From Anabaenopsis elenkinii CCIBt3563 (lineage in GTDB: Bacteria; Cyanobacteriota; Cyanobacteriia; Cyanobacteriales; Nostocaceae), in contig NZ_CP063311.1 of assembly GCF_015245355.1 (NCBI RefSeq), forward strand, positions 308,893 through 372,892: DNA of 64,000 nt. The letters run 5' to 3'. The translations under genes and the position numbers were made by a program. Position 1 is the first letter of the stretch, and each line of letters starts with the position of its first letter. This document shows positions 7,783-17,498 of this stretch, piece after piece. The notes below the pieces were generated by a model. That model was not told the origin of the DNA, did no database searches, and was given only the letters and a program-made list of their open reading frames with translations.

Positions 7783-9297
7783 TTAGTCTCTGACTGCATT
7801 TGACGATGACACAGAAGAAGTGTCACGGCGAGTCCGCAGCTTGGGCTTAGGAGTGCTGTGTTTGACTTCGTCTCCACCATTGCTGTCTGATTTATTCCAG
7901 GAGGAACGGTTTCTGTCACCGGAATATTCTCCACTACGACGCTTGATTAACTTCGGCTTGGATGCGGGTGCATCATCTTGGGGATCTACCCCAGATTGCA
8001 ACCAAGCCGGACGGGTTTGGTCATAAGCAATTTGTAATGCAGCCGCGGCGATCGCATGAGCATCATATTGTTCGAGTAGTTCGCTGACCATGGGCAAGAA
8101 TGAAGCCAGGCGTTCGCCAGTTAAGGCTTCTTTGACTTGTTCTTGTAATTTCTGGATGTGTCGCGCTTCAATCTGCGCCCGTGTGGGAATGGAAAGCACT
8201 TGCCAATTTTGGCGATTGTGGCGCTCAAATGCCTGTTGTTTGCGGCGCTCAAAGGGCTGTACCAATGAAATTGCCGTACCTTCTTTACCAGCGCGACCAG
8301 TGCGACCAATGCGGTGAACATAGGTCTCGGCGCTATCTGGCAAATCGTAGTTAATTACATGGGAGAGCAGATCGACATCTAAACCCCGTGCTGCAATATC
8401 AGTAGCTACTACCCAACGTACTTGACGATTCCGGAATCGGGTCAATAATCGCTCCCGCGCTTGTTGAGACAAGTCGCCGTGGTATTCATCTACACTGTGG
8501 CCTGCTGCTTGTAGTAGATTCGTCAGTTCTGCGGCTGTCCGTCTGGTGCGCACAAAGATTAAAGCTGTTTCTGGATCTTCCATTTCCAGAATTGGCTGTA
8601 ATGCTTTAGCTTTTGTCCAGTGGCGGGGGATAAGATAAGCAACTTGATTGATTTTGTTAGGTGTGGCTTTTGGCTGTTCCACAGTGACCGTCGCCGGGTT
8701 CCGCAGGAATTTGTTGACAATCATGCGAATTGATGGCGGCATAGTCGCTGAGAATAAGGCTGTTTGCCGCTCTTTGGGGGCTTGAGATAGGATCTTGATC
8801 ACATCATCAATAAAGCCCATGCTCAACATTTCATCGGCTTCATCCAAGACGAACCACTTGACTTGATCGAGTTTGAGACAGCCCCTATCTAGTAAGTCAA
8901 TCATCCGCCCTGGTGTGCCTACAACCATGTGAACACCACGTTTTAGTTGCATCATTTGGCGTTCAATAGATTGACCTCCATAAATTGCCAGAATACGCAA
9001 TCCTTCGTTACCTGCGAATTGGTTGATGGCATCGTGAACTTGAATTGCTAACTCACGGGTTGGCGCCAATACCATCGCTTGTACGACTTTCTGATTTACA
9101 TCTAGCTGCTCTAATATGGGCAGGGAAAATGCTGCTGTTTTGCCTGTTCCAGTTTGGGATTGACCCACTACATCCCTACCTGCTAGTAGTTGGGGTATGG
9201 CTTGGGTTTGAATATTAGTAGGTGTGGTAAACCCAATTTTTTCTAATTGCTCAACACGTTTTTGTGAAATACCTAATTCTTGGAACGAAAGAGTCAT
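7783..9297 (-). CDS. DEAD-box ATP-dependent RNA helicase
   Basis: The 504-residue protein has all core motifs in order: a Q-motif with Phe and Gln (FTTPTNIQTQAIP), motif I SQTGTGKT, Ia PTRELA, II DEAD, III SAT, V ARGLDV and VI HRIGRTGR. A basic, Ser/Arg-rich tail of about 60 residues follows the two RecA domains and may bind RNA. In cyanobacteria such helicases (CrhR-like) act in RNA unwinding and cold or redox adaptation; assignment to a named paralog is not possible here. A 189-base untranslated region separates it from rimO upstream. Confidence 0.93.
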   Translation of the reverse strand: MTLSFQELGISQKRVEQLEKIGFTTPTNIQTQAIPQLLAGRDVVGQSQTGTGKTAAFSLPILEQLDVNQKVVQAMVLAPTRELAIQVHDAINQFAGNEGLRILAIYGGQSIERQMMQLKRGVHMVVGTPGRMIDLLDRGCLKLDQVKWFVLDEADEMLSMGFIDDVIKILSQAPKERQTALFSATMPPSIRMIVNKFLRNPATVTVEQPKATPNKINQVAYLIPRHWTKAKALQPILEMEDPETALIFVRTRRTAAELTNLLQAAGHSVDEYHGDLSQQARERLLTRFRNRQVRWVVATDIAARGLDVDLLSHVINYDLPDSAETYVHRIGRTGRAGKEGTAISLVQPFERRKQQAFERHNRQNWQVLSIPTRAQIEARHIQKLQEQVKEALTGERLASFLPMVSELLEQYDAHAIAAAALQIAYDQTRPAWLQSGVDPQDDAPASKPKLIKRRSGEYSGDRNRSSWNKSDSNGGDEVKHSTPKPKLRTRRDTSSVSSSNAVRD

Positions 9298-9486
9298 TAA
9301 TTCTCCTAGATTTTGTTTTTTGGTTTTGGTTTAGTAAATCTGACGGCTGTTGTATTGGTTTGCCAGATTTAAAAAAGTGTGTGCCAGCCTCTTTTAGCTG
9401 AGGATGCTACGCGGTCAGCAGCGAGGGAGATTCTGCCAAGTTGAGAGCCTGCGCTCACGCACTGAGGTACTCAATCAAAGCTACCT

Positions 9487-10818
9487 CTACTGATTGTGGT
9501 AACTAGTGACAACTTCACCGTAGAGGTCATATGTATCGGCATCTTGAATCGCTACTGGTACGATGGTTCCCAATTTTGCCGCCCCATCGACATATATCTG
9601 ACCATCGACTTCTGGGGAAAATCTACCTGAGCGACCTATGAGCTTTCCACTTTCCGGGTGTTCTTGTTCAATCAGGACATCAACTATTTTGCCGATTTCC
9701 TGTTGATTTTTTTTAGCTGCAATTGGCCCTTGCAGCGCCATTAATCTATGCCAGCGCTCATCCATCACCTCTTGGGGTAACTGATTGGCTAGGGTGTAAG
9801 CGGGTGTGCCTTCTTCTGGTGAAAAGGTAAATGCACCCACATGATCAAATTCGTGGCGCTCGATGAATTCTAGTAGATGCTCAAAATGTTCCTCTGTCTC
9901 TCCCGGGAAACCAACTATAAATGTTGTCCTGAGTACGGCATTTGGTAGGGCTGCTTTGATGCGTTCAATAATCCCATCATTTACCCGTCCTTGCCAGGGA
10001 CGATTCATTGAGCGCAGAATATCTGGATGAGAATGTTGCAGGGGCAAGTCTAAATATGGTAGTACATTCTGGTTTTCTTGGATTGCCTCTATGACATCTG
10101 GGGTCAGCCCTGTGGGATATGCATAGTGCATTCTCACCCACGGTACATCCACTCTACCTAGAGCATGAAGTAATTCGGCTAACTTTGGTTTGCCATAGAT
10201 ATCTAAGCCGTAATTGGTGGTGATTTGGGAAATTAAAATAATTTCCTGCACTCCTTGACTGGCTAACTGCTCGGCTTCGGCAACTATAGATTCAATAGTA
10301 CGCGATCGCTGCTTCCCTCGTAGATGGGGAATAATACAAAATGCACAACCATAATCACATCCTTCGGCTACTCGCAGGTAGGCAACCCCTTCTGTTGTCG
10401 TGCGATAACGCGGTGTGGTCTCGTCAGCGATGTAGGTTGGTTCTGGACTAACCTCTTTGACTTGCTCTCCTTGTTCTACACGCTCAATTACATTCACAAT
10501 CTTGTGATAATCACCCGTACCTACTAGTGCTACTGCTTCCGGCAACTCTGTCAATAATGTTTCCTGGAAGTGTTGCGCCATACAGCCGGTAATCACAACT
10601 TTCTTCTTGGCCTCTGCCAGTTCTACTAAAGTTCTGACAGATTCTTGTCTTGCTGTTTCTATAAAACTACAAGTATTAACTATCACATAGTCTGCTAACT
10701 CTTCATTCGTATCTACACTATAGCCTGCTTCTACAAGCAGCCCTAGCATATGTTCTGTATCAATTCGATTTTTCTCGCAACCCAGGTGCGAAATGGCAAT
10801 GGTTGGCTTTTCACCCAT
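9487..10818 (-). CDS. rimO: Ribosomal protein S12 methylthiotransferase RimO
   Basis: This 443-residue radical SAM enzyme methylthiolates an Asp of ribosomal protein S12. The N-terminal UPF0004 domain has its three cluster cysteines in [17 protein letters not shown] and ITGCMAQ. The radical SAM motif is CDYGCAFC (about residues 154-161), and a C-terminal TRAM domain follows (about 370-440). The [10 protein letters not shown] opening and the TRAM domain favour RimO over the related tRNA enzyme MiaB. It is on the same strand as the helicase gene but separated by almost 190 bases. Confidence 0.93.
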   Translation of the reverse strand: MGEKPTIAISHLGCEKNRIDTEHMLGLLVEAGYSVDTNEELADYVIVNTCSFIETARQESVRTLVELAEAKKKVVITGCMAQHFQETLLTELPEAVALVGTGDYHKIVNVIERVEQGEQVKEVSPEPTYIADETTPRYRTTTEGVAYLRVAEGCDYGCAFCIIPHLRGKQRSRTIESIVAEAEQLASQGVQEIILISQITTNYGLDIYGKPKLAELLHALGRVDVPWVRMHYAYPTGLTPDVIEAIQENQNVLPYLDLPLQHSHPDILRSMNRPWQGRVNDGIIERIKAALPNAVLRTTFIVGFPGETEEHFEHLLEFIERHEFDHVGAFTFSPEEGTPAYTLANQLPQEVMDERWHRLMALQGPIAAKKNQQEIGKIVDVLIEQEHPESGKLIGRSGRFSPEVDGQIYVDGAAKLGTIVPVAIQDADTYDLYGEVVTSYHNQ

Positions 10819-11857
10819 ATTTTGAAAACATTTTCTGTTTTTTCTAGTCAGATTAACAAGCAGCGACGATTTTGCTGCTTGTGATATACACCTTCACAGA
10901 GTCAGGCGCTAGAACAACTGTTTCTCACTGCTAGCCACTGGCTGCGGGCACAGTGCCATAGGAGATTTTCCGGCCATGTTATTATATATGTACTACTTAG
11001 TCTATTTCCCAGGGTAGGTTAAGTGTCTTTAAGTATATTTGACACTTATATTTTTAACTTGTCTGTTGGTATTTTTAATTACCGCAGCGCCTCTGTTAAT
11101 TTACCCGTCGGGAAGCCGCCCACAGGGCTGGTTTTGAAAAGTCGCTACCCTCAGGGAAACCGCGCTCTCTGGGTAGGTGATTGGGACCCAGGAGTACGAG
11201 ACAACGCCTAATAAAGCAGTAAACTCACCCTAATGGTCAGGCTTTGCCAACGATGGTGCGTGGGCGAGGCAGATAAACCAGGGGAAGTTGCTTTGCGTCT
11301 TGTGAGTGGCAAACTCCTCTTCTAGCCTATTTTTATCTTAACATATCTTAGAGGAGGTTTTACGATAATTTCCAACCTAGGGAAGAGGTAGTAAGACAAC
11401 CAACTCAAAACACACTTGACTAGTTAGTTAAAAGTCAAGAGGAGCCAGCTCCCTGAGCGGCTTGGTGTGGACTTCAGGTGACTGGGGTTCAATAATCAAC
11501 AGTCAAACAATTTCGGATTTGAGATTTGGGATTTTAGATTGACTGCATCCAAAAGAGGATACAGGTTAAGGAGAGGAGATTTTCCTTTTCCTATGACTCT
11601 CCGACTAAGACAGTGTGAGCTTGACTCTGGTCAAGGTAGACAGTAGTAGAAACGTTGAGGATTTGAGGTTGATGCTGCTCAATATTGGCCTGGCACACAG
11701 AACCACAGAATTTTCTTTGGTCTTTTTTTAGATGGACAAATCCAAAACTCACAGAATCAAAAATCTGAAATTGGCACAGTCAAACAAATTATAGACTCCA
11801 GACTGGTGGACTCTAGACCCCGCAAAGCGCCCCAAATATTAGGTATAAAACTAAGAC
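10819..11857. other. Long intergenic region without a recognisable gene
   Basis: About 1 kb between rimO (left-going) and btpA (right-going). The part from 11085 to 11215 is richer in G and C and is built from short motifs such as CGCAGCGCCTCTG and CGGGAAGCCG, which recur as dispersed intergenic repeats in Nostocales. AAGTGTC / GACACTT (about 11022-11047) form a weak palindrome. The only open frame, 11023-11211, has no plausible protein character. The rest is AT-rich and may hold the two promoters. I found no tRNA, tmRNA, SRP RNA or RNase P RNA signature. Confidence 0.6.
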
Positions 11858-12709
11858 GTGGACTTATATCAGCTATTTAAAACTCGAACACCAATTATTG
11901 GCGTGGTTCATCTACTTCCACTGCCCACCTCACCCCGTTGGGGAGGTAATCTCAAAGCGGTAATTCAGCGTGCCGAACAAGAAGCAGCAGCCCTGGCCAG
12001 TGGCGGGGTGGACGGCATTATTGTGGAAAACTTTTTTGACGCGCCGTTTACCAAAAACCAGGTTGATCCAGCTGTTGTCAGTGCTATGACTGTGGTGGTA
12101 CAAAGAATCAAAAATTTGGTGACATTGCCCATTGGTTTAAATGTTTTACGCAATGATGGCAAAAGTGCAATGGCGATCGCTTACGCTACCCAAGCACAAT
12201 TCATCCGGGTGAATGTATTGACAGGAGTGATGGCCACTGATCAAGGATTAATTGAAGGTGAAGCTCATCAATTACTGCGTTATCGCCGAGAATTAGGCTG
12301 TGATGTCAAAATTTTAGCTGATGTTTTGGTGAAGCACGCCCGCCCTTTGGGTTCCCCTAATCTCACTGTGGCTGTGAAGGATACTATTGAAAGAGGTTTA
12401 GCAGATGGGGTAATTTTGTCTGGCTGGGCTACTGGTAGTCCTCCTAACCAGGAAGATTTGGAACTAGCTCGTGGTGCGGCTAATGGGACTCCTGTCTTTA
12501 TAGGTAGTGGTGCTAACTGGGAAAATATTGCTACTCTGATGCAGGCTGCTAATGGTGTGATTGTTTCCAGTTCCCTCAAGCGCCACGGTCGCATTGAGCA
12601 ACCAATTGACCCGACTCGCGTCAGTCAATTTGTGGAAGCTGCCCATAGTCATTGGCATCCCAATGTCAATATTCAATCTATTTCTGGAGCTGTAAAAATC
12701 CATTCTTAG
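11858..12709 (+). CDS. btpA: BtpA family photosystem I biogenesis protein
   Basis: The start is GTG at 11858, giving 283 residues. The family motifs GVVHLLPLPTSPRW near the N-terminus, GVDGIIVENFFDAPF in the middle and the glycine-rich VFIGSGANWENI near residue 208 fit BtpA/SgcQ TIM-barrel proteins. In cyanobacteria BtpA is a peripheral thylakoid protein needed for stable accumulation of photosystem I reaction-centre proteins. It is a single transcription unit by position. Confidence 0.88.
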   Translation: MDLYQLFKTRTPIIGVVHLLPLPTSPRWGGNLKAVIQRAEQEAAALASGGVDGIIVENFFDAPFTKNQVDPAVVSAMTVVVQRIKNLVTLPIGLNVLRNDGKSAMAIAYATQAQFIRVNVLTGVMATDQGLIEGEAHQLLRYRRELGCDVKILADVLVKHARPLGSPNLTVAVKDTIERGLADGVILSGWATGSPPNQEDLELARGAANGTPVFIGSGANWENIATLMQAANGVIVSSSLKRHGRIEQPIDPTRVSQFVEAAHSHWHPNVNIQSISGAVKIHS

Positions 12710-12798
12710 GCAATCCGATAGCTGGCGTCGCGCAGCCATAAAGATGGGAAGGGAAGTATTTCCGCCTATTGATGACTAAATAACACCCGAAGTAAAAT

Positions 12799-13788
12799 AT
12801 GATTCGCCGCCGTTCTACTCCTTGGATTCATCAATGGTCGCGTCCATTAATGGCCGCGATCGCTGGATTTGGGGCTTTAACCACAGGTTATATCACCATA
12901 GAAAAATTAACCGGAGGTAGTGCAGCTTGTGTGGCCCAAGCTGGAGCTAAAGGCTGTAATGATGTCCTTTCTAGTCCTTGGGCAACCATCCCCATTTTTA
13001 ACCAGTCCTTACCCTTAGCCTTATTTGGGCTTTTAGCCTATGTGGGTATGGTGATTTTGGCTGTTACTCCCTTAGTTGGGAAACCAAGTGATAAAAATAG
13101 TTTAAAACAATTGGAAACCTCTACCGGGTGGTTGCTGTTGATCGGGGCGATCGCTATGTCGGTTTTCAGTGGCTATTTAATGTATCTACTGGTATTCCAA
13201 ATCCAAGCCGTTTGTTATTACTGTATTGCCTCAGCTGTCTTCTCTGTGAGTCTTTTAGTTTTGAGCATTATCGGTCGTCCTTGGGAAGACATGGGGCAAA
13301 TTTTCTTTACTGCTATTATTGTGGCCATGATCACACTCATTGGTACTTTAGGGGTCTATGCTGGGGTGAACTCTTCAGGGACAACTACTGGAGAATCCCA
13401 AAGAATTAGCTTTAGACCCCAATTCAATGCCGACCCAGCTTTTGGTTGGGAAATCACCACCACATCTGGTGAGGCAGAAATTCAACTAGCAAGACATCTC
13501 ACAACCATAGATGCTAAGGAGTATGTTGCCTATTGGTGTCCTCACTGCCATGAACAAAAACTACTTTTTGGTAAAGAAGCTTACAAGATTCTGCAAGATA
13601 ATCATACTATGGTCGAGTGTGCAGCTGATAGCCCTAAAGGTAAACCGGAAGTGTGTCAAGCAGCCAACATTAAGGGCTTTCCCACTTGGATAATTAATGG
13701 TCAAGTCTATAGCGGGGTACAAAACCTCGACGAACTGGCTAGAATTTCTGGCTACACTGGACCTAGGAACTTTCGGTATTTTCGGTGA
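12799..13788 (+). CDS. VKOR-thioredoxin fusion disulfide-forming protein
   Basis: The 329-residue protein joins a four-helix vitamin K epoxide reductase-like domain (about residues 15-190) to a C-terminal thioredoxin-like domain. The VKOR part has the loop cysteines of SAACVAQAG and KGCNDVL and the CYYC active site near residue 135. The thioredoxin part carries WCPHCHEQ plus a second cysteine pair (ECAADS, EVCQAA). Cyanobacterial homologs oxidise thiols in the lumen/periplasm, passing electrons to quinone. All expected cysteines are present. Confidence 0.93.
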   Translation: MIRRRSTPWIHQWSRPLMAAIAGFGALTTGYITIEKLTGGSAACVAQAGAKGCNDVLSSPWATIPIFNQSLPLALFGLLAYVGMVILAVTPLVGKPSDKNSLKQLETSTGWLLLIGAIAMSVFSGYLMYLLVFQIQAVCYYCIASAVFSVSLLVLSIIGRPWEDMGQIFFTAIIVAMITLIGTLGVYAGVNSSGTTTGESQRISFRPQFNADPAFGWEITTTSGEAEIQLARHLTTIDAKEYVAYWCPHCHEQKLLFGKEAYKILQDNHTMVECAADSPKGKPEVCQAANIKGFPTWIINGQVYSGVQNLDELARISGYTGPRNFRYFR

Positions 13789-13862
13789 TTGATGGCGGTT
13801 GGCTTGTATCCCACTCCTTTGGTCAACAAGAATGTTGACTTTTTTTTTGCGAAAATGACTAA

Positions 13863-15545
13863 TTAATTTTTCCAAATCAGAGGTTTTTCCCCTTGGCCTT
13901 TTTGTACCAGAGTATGGACTTGCCAGTTAGGGTCTGGTTGAGGATAGTCTAGCCGGTAGTGTCCCCCCCGGCTTTCAGTTCTAAAGGTGGCACTTTTGAG
14001 AATGAGATGGGCTATATCTAATAAATTCCGGGTTTCTGCCCAAAGTCGCAATTCTGGTTCCACATCATCTGTGATGTTAAAACTGACCGATTCATTGGGA
14101 CTTAAAGAAAGTAAGAATTGACTCAAAGGCAAAGCGGCAAAATCCTGTTGCCAAGATTCTATTGTGGCAATTGCCGATTCTAAACCTGACTGTTCCCGAC
14201 AAATGCCGGCACTTTGCCACAGCAAAGCTGGTAAATTGCCTCTAAGTGTTTCTAGATGGGTTTTTTGGCTTTGCCATTCATTGATATCGGCGCTGAATTC
14301 TCGGACTCGGACCATTGGTACTTCTGAAGATGGTGTCATATCTTGGAGATCAATATTTGCCATCTGCGCTCCGAAAACAATACATTCTAGTAGGGAGTTA
14401 CTCGCCAAACGGTTCGCCCCATGTACTCCTGTACTGGCATTTTCACCCACGGCGTATAAACCCGGAATGTTGGTACGATTCATGAGGTCGGTAAGGATAC
14501 CACCCATCCAATAATGGGCTGCTGGGGCTACAGGAATGGGTTGATGGAAGACATCAATTCCCCAATATTGACAAACTTTAACGATATTAGGAAAGCGATG
14601 ACGAATTTTTTCAGGAGATATGGGGCGCATATCTAACCAGACGTGGGCGGTAGCAAGATCAACGGCGGTGTGTTTAAGATGGCTAAAAATAGCTCTACTA
14701 ACTACATCTCTGGGTGCTAGTTCACCCGCAGGATGATAATCAAAAGCAAAACGCCGCCCAGTGTCATCAACCAGGTGTGCGCCTTCGCCACGTACAGCTT
14801 CACTAATCAGAAAGTGGTCTGCACCTGGTAAGGTGAGGGAGGTAGGATGAAATTGCACAAATTCTAAGTCTCGCAGAATCGCACCCGCTCGATAGGCCAT
14901 GGCTACCCCATCCCCTGTACTGACTGCTGGGTTAGTAGTTTGGGCAAACACTTGGCCACCACCGCCGGTGGCTAAAACTACAGCGGAGCTGCTGATAGGG
15001 ATGATTTTGCCTTGATAGAATAGGCTAATTCCCTGACACCTCCCGGTTTGGGGTTCGAGCCACAAATTCAAAGCCAAAGCTTGCTGGATCACCTCAATGT
15101 TTTGGCGGCGCAATACTTGTGCTGTCAGGGTCGTGGTGACTTCCCTACCTGTACTATCGGCGGTATGGAGAACCCGGGGATGAGAATGGGCGGCTTCTAA
15201 GGTTAAAGCTAATGCTTGACCGTTACGGTCAAAAGCTACTCCCAATTTAACTAGGGATTGAATACAGTCACTTGCTCTTTGGGCTAGGAATTCTACGACT
15301 GTGGGGTCGCACAAGCCCGCACCTGCGTGTAATGTATCCTGAATGTGTAATGAAGGCGAATCCTCTGGGGCGATCGCCGCCGCAATACCGCCTTGGGCCC
15401 AATCGCTGGCGGATAAAGAGACGGTTTCTTTGGTAATCAAGCCAACTCGCAATTTCTCCGGTAGACACAGTGCTGTGTATAGTCCAGCAGCACCAGCACC
15501 AACTACTAAAACATCAAATTGGCTAGGAATATCTGTTTGCAGCAA
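13863..15545 (-). CDS. nadB: L-aspartate oxidase NadB
   Basis: This 560-residue FAD enzyme oxidises L-aspartate to iminoaspartate, the first step of bacterial NAD synthesis. The dinucleotide fold VVGAGAAGLYTAL lies at residues 14-26. Other family motifs are REAVRGEGAH-like ISEAVRGEGAHLVDD, LEFVQFHPTSL and GANRLASNSLLECIVFG. The length is normal for the family. It faces the VKOR gene tail to tail with a 74-base gap, and stands apart from psbU upstream through a strong hairpin. Confidence 0.93.
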   Translation of the reverse strand: MLQTDIPSQFDVLVVGAGAAGLYTALCLPEKLRVGLITKETVSLSASDWAQGGIAAAIAPEDSPSLHIQDTLHAGAGLCDPTVVEFLAQRASDCIQSLVKLGVAFDRNGQALALTLEAAHSHPRVLHTADSTGREVTTTLTAQVLRRQNIEVIQQALALNLWLEPQTGRCQGISLFYQGKIIPISSSAVVLATGGGGQVFAQTTNPAVSTGDGVAMAYRAGAILRDLEFVQFHPTSLTLPGADHFLISEAVRGEGAHLVDDTGRRFAFDYHPAGELAPRDVVSRAIFSHLKHTAVDLATAHVWLDMRPISPEKIRHRFPNIVKVCQYWGIDVFHQPIPVAPAAHYWMGGILTDLMNRTNIPGLYAVGENASTGVHGANRLASNSLLECIVFGAQMANIDLQDMTPSSEVPMVRVREFSADINEWQSQKTHLETLRGNLPALLWQSAGICREQSGLESAIATIESWQQDFAALPLSQFLLSLSPNESVSFNITDDVEPELRLWAETRNLLDIAHLILKSATFRTESRGGHYRLDYPQPDPNWQVHTLVQKGQGEKPLIWKN

Positions 15546-15613
15546 AGTCTAATTTGGGTAGCGGGGGCTTTCAATTAGGGTGTTGTGGGATGGGTAGTTT
15601 GTTGCTATCTCCC

Positions 15614-15646
15614 ATGGTGAGAAAAGCCTAGGGCTTTTCTCACCAT
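15614..15646 (-). terminator. Strong hairpin downstream of psbU
   Basis: A perfect 15-bp stem (ATGGTGAGAAAAGCC and its complement) closes a TAG loop, 30 bases past the psbU stop. There is no clear T-run on the psbU-proximal strand, so it may act as a terminator or as an mRNA 3'-end stabiliser. Confidence 0.65.
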
Positions 15647-15676
15647 ATTTATGATGAATGTTAACTGTTGAGACAG

Positions 15677-16153
15677 TTATCTGTAGATACCGTTGTTAAA
15701 GCGATCGTCTCCGGCGTTGAAGATGGTTTCTAATTCGGTGACTGTAAAGTTTTCTAGATTGGCTTGTAAAAGTTCTTTTTGGCGATCGCTTAATCCGGGA
15801 ATATTCAAGACATCTTCTACCTTTTCATAGGGAGCATTAAGTACAATTTTTTTGGCTAGGGTGGGGTACAGGCCTGGATACTGTTGAAATGCTCGCACGT
15901 TGGTATTATTCAAATCAACTTTTTGACCAAATTCTGTGCCTAACTTGGCATCTGCTCTATTCTGCCGTGTAATTGCCAAAACTGCCACTGGACTAAATGT
16001 CACACTGTTGATATTTGCAGCTGCGGCTATCTGAGTTGTTCCCAGCCATCCCCATGAGCCGACTACTAAGCTAAATACTGTTAATAAACGCACCAATGTT
16101 TTCACAATTTTTCTCCCTCGTTCCATCAAACTAAAATAATCATGATTTGCCAA
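15677..16153 (-). CDS. psbU: Photosystem II extrinsic 12 kDa protein PsbU
   Basis: PsbU is a lumenal subunit that stabilises the oxygen-evolving Mn cluster. An N-terminal signal peptide with hydrophobic core [16 protein letters not shown] precedes an AAAA-type cleavage region near residue 46. The mature part has the helix-hairpin-helix-like [16 protein letters not shown] and [15 protein letters not shown], and ends with the family tail RFNNGIYR. The start at 16153 or the internal ATG nine codons downstream (MERGRK) are both possible; the latter gives the more usual signal peptide. Confidence 0.95.
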   Translation of the reverse strand: MANHDYFSLMERGRKIVKTLVRLLTVFSLVVGSWGWLGTTQIAAAANINSVTFSPVAVLAITRQNRADAKLGTEFGQKVDLNNTNVRAFQQYPGLYPTLAKKIVLNAPYEKVEDVLNIPGLSDRQKELLQANLENFTVTELETIFNAGDDRFNNGIYR

Positions 16154-16478
16154 ATGCTATTAACTATAAGCTGAATTCAGGCCTAAGATGTCAAGCATAG
16201 CGTTGAAGACTGTTGAGCTGCTCATCTTTTCCTGGTTCACCCCTACCTCCCACCCCATCCTATCTTCAGGGAAGGGCAGATTGGGGATTGGTGGCTCAAA
16301 GCTTCCTATTCAGCACTTAGCAGTCATCAAAAACTAATATACAGCGTAATAATACCCCCCAATATTTGCTGCTACTGGGATGGGTCTGATGTTTACAAAA
16401 ATTTATCTATATCCCTGGGTTTTTGGGAATACCTGTAAATAAGTTATTTTCTATACTAGTAACACCAGGCTTGATTTT
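16154..16478. other. Intergenic region upstream of psbU
   Basis: This 325-base stretch must hold the psbU promoter and the 3' end of the DUF3120 transcript. It is AT-rich with a pyrimidine-rich middle section. I see no ORF, RNA gene or clear repeat in it. Confidence 0.5.
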
Positions 16479-17294
16479 TTAAGCCCTAGTTGCAGCTATT
16501 AAGAAAAGGCTATCTACCAAAATTGTACTTAAGACTGCGCCGCTAAAGGCGTACCAATGTTTTGATTTTGTACGTAAGGGTAAAACTCCTGCGGTCAATA
16601 GCAGTATCAACCCTATTACTGCCCAAATTTGTCCCCAGGGGGTTTGTACTTGGATTAAAGCATTTTGTAAGATTGGTGACACATTATTTGGCTCTACTTG
16701 CATAATTTGCCGCCAATATGGCATCAAATCTACTATATAAAAATATACATCTGTCAAGACTGTACCGAGTAAAGAACCTAAATAAAACCAGTTACCAATT
16801 GGCCCCCACTTCTTGATGAGACACCAAGCAGCAAATGGTAAACCAATAGATTCCACTGGTAAATGCCATAGGGGTTCCCAACGTAACCAACCCCAGTAAA
16901 TAGCTCCTGCTAGCCAACTCCAGCTAAACCCAAACAGGAGGTCTCCCCAAATATAAGTTTGTTGACGGGACATTAAGTTAAAACTCAGCCATACCCAAAA
17001 TCCGGTGAGGGCGACACTGAGCACTGGTAGCGATCGCACTAATGGTGCTTCTATAAATACTGGTACTGATACCAAAAACACAGCCGCAGCCAATACTAAC
17101 CAAGTTTGTCCCCTCACCGTAGTTCTGGTTAGGGAAGCAGATAAGCAAAGTGTAGATTCTAACTTATTAATCCTCTTCTGCCCATAGGTGGCGTGGGGTA
17201 GCCATAGGTCAGTACAAGGTAAATCACTATTTATAGGAGTCTGGGTAGTAGCTGGTGTGGCGCAGCCATAGGAAGACAAGCTATTATTCATCAA
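16479..17294 (-). CDS. DUF3120 membrane protein
   Basis: This cyanobacterial membrane protein has about six hydrophobic segments, including WLVLAAAVFLVSVPVF and the VIGLILLLTAGVLPL segment near the C-terminus. It fits the DUF3120 family, whose function is unknown. The open frame from 17294 codes for 271 residues, but the first 59 are low-complexity and come from dispersed repeat DNA (two reversed GCxxCATAGG-type units). A GTG at 17117 starting just before RGQTWLVLAAAV is the more likely true start, giving about 212 residues. Confidence 0.75.
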   Translation of the reverse strand: MMNNSLSSYGCATPATTQTPINSDLPCTDLWLPHATYGQKRINKLESTLCLSASLTRTTVRGQTWLVLAAAVFLVSVPVFIEAPLVRSLPVLSVALTGFWVWLSFNLMSRQQTYIWGDLLFGFSWSWLAGAIYWGWLRWEPLWHLPVESIGLPFAAWCLIKKWGPIGNWFYLGSLLGTVLTDVYFYIVDLMPYWRQIMQVEPNNVSPILQNALIQVQTPWGQIWAVIGLILLLTAGVLPLRTKSKHWYAFSGAVLSTILVDSLFLIAATRA

Positions 17295-17498
17295 AGTTTT
17301 TAATATTTGTTACTAAACTTTATGTTAATTAAGATATCACACCGGGTAATGCCCTGGGGGGGGATTTTTAGTTTACCTAATTTTTGCATAAATTGACTAG
17401 CAGCAGGGTAAACTGTGCTGATGAGTTTTTCCTGGTAAGTAGCTCTAAAAGATGTTTTTATAATTGGTTCTAGCTCTGGGCTATTAGAAATAAATTAA

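Noticed and set aside
11023-11211. 62-codon plus-strand ORF
   Set aside because: It runs across dispersed repeat motifs, has no ribosome-binding site and no protein-like composition.
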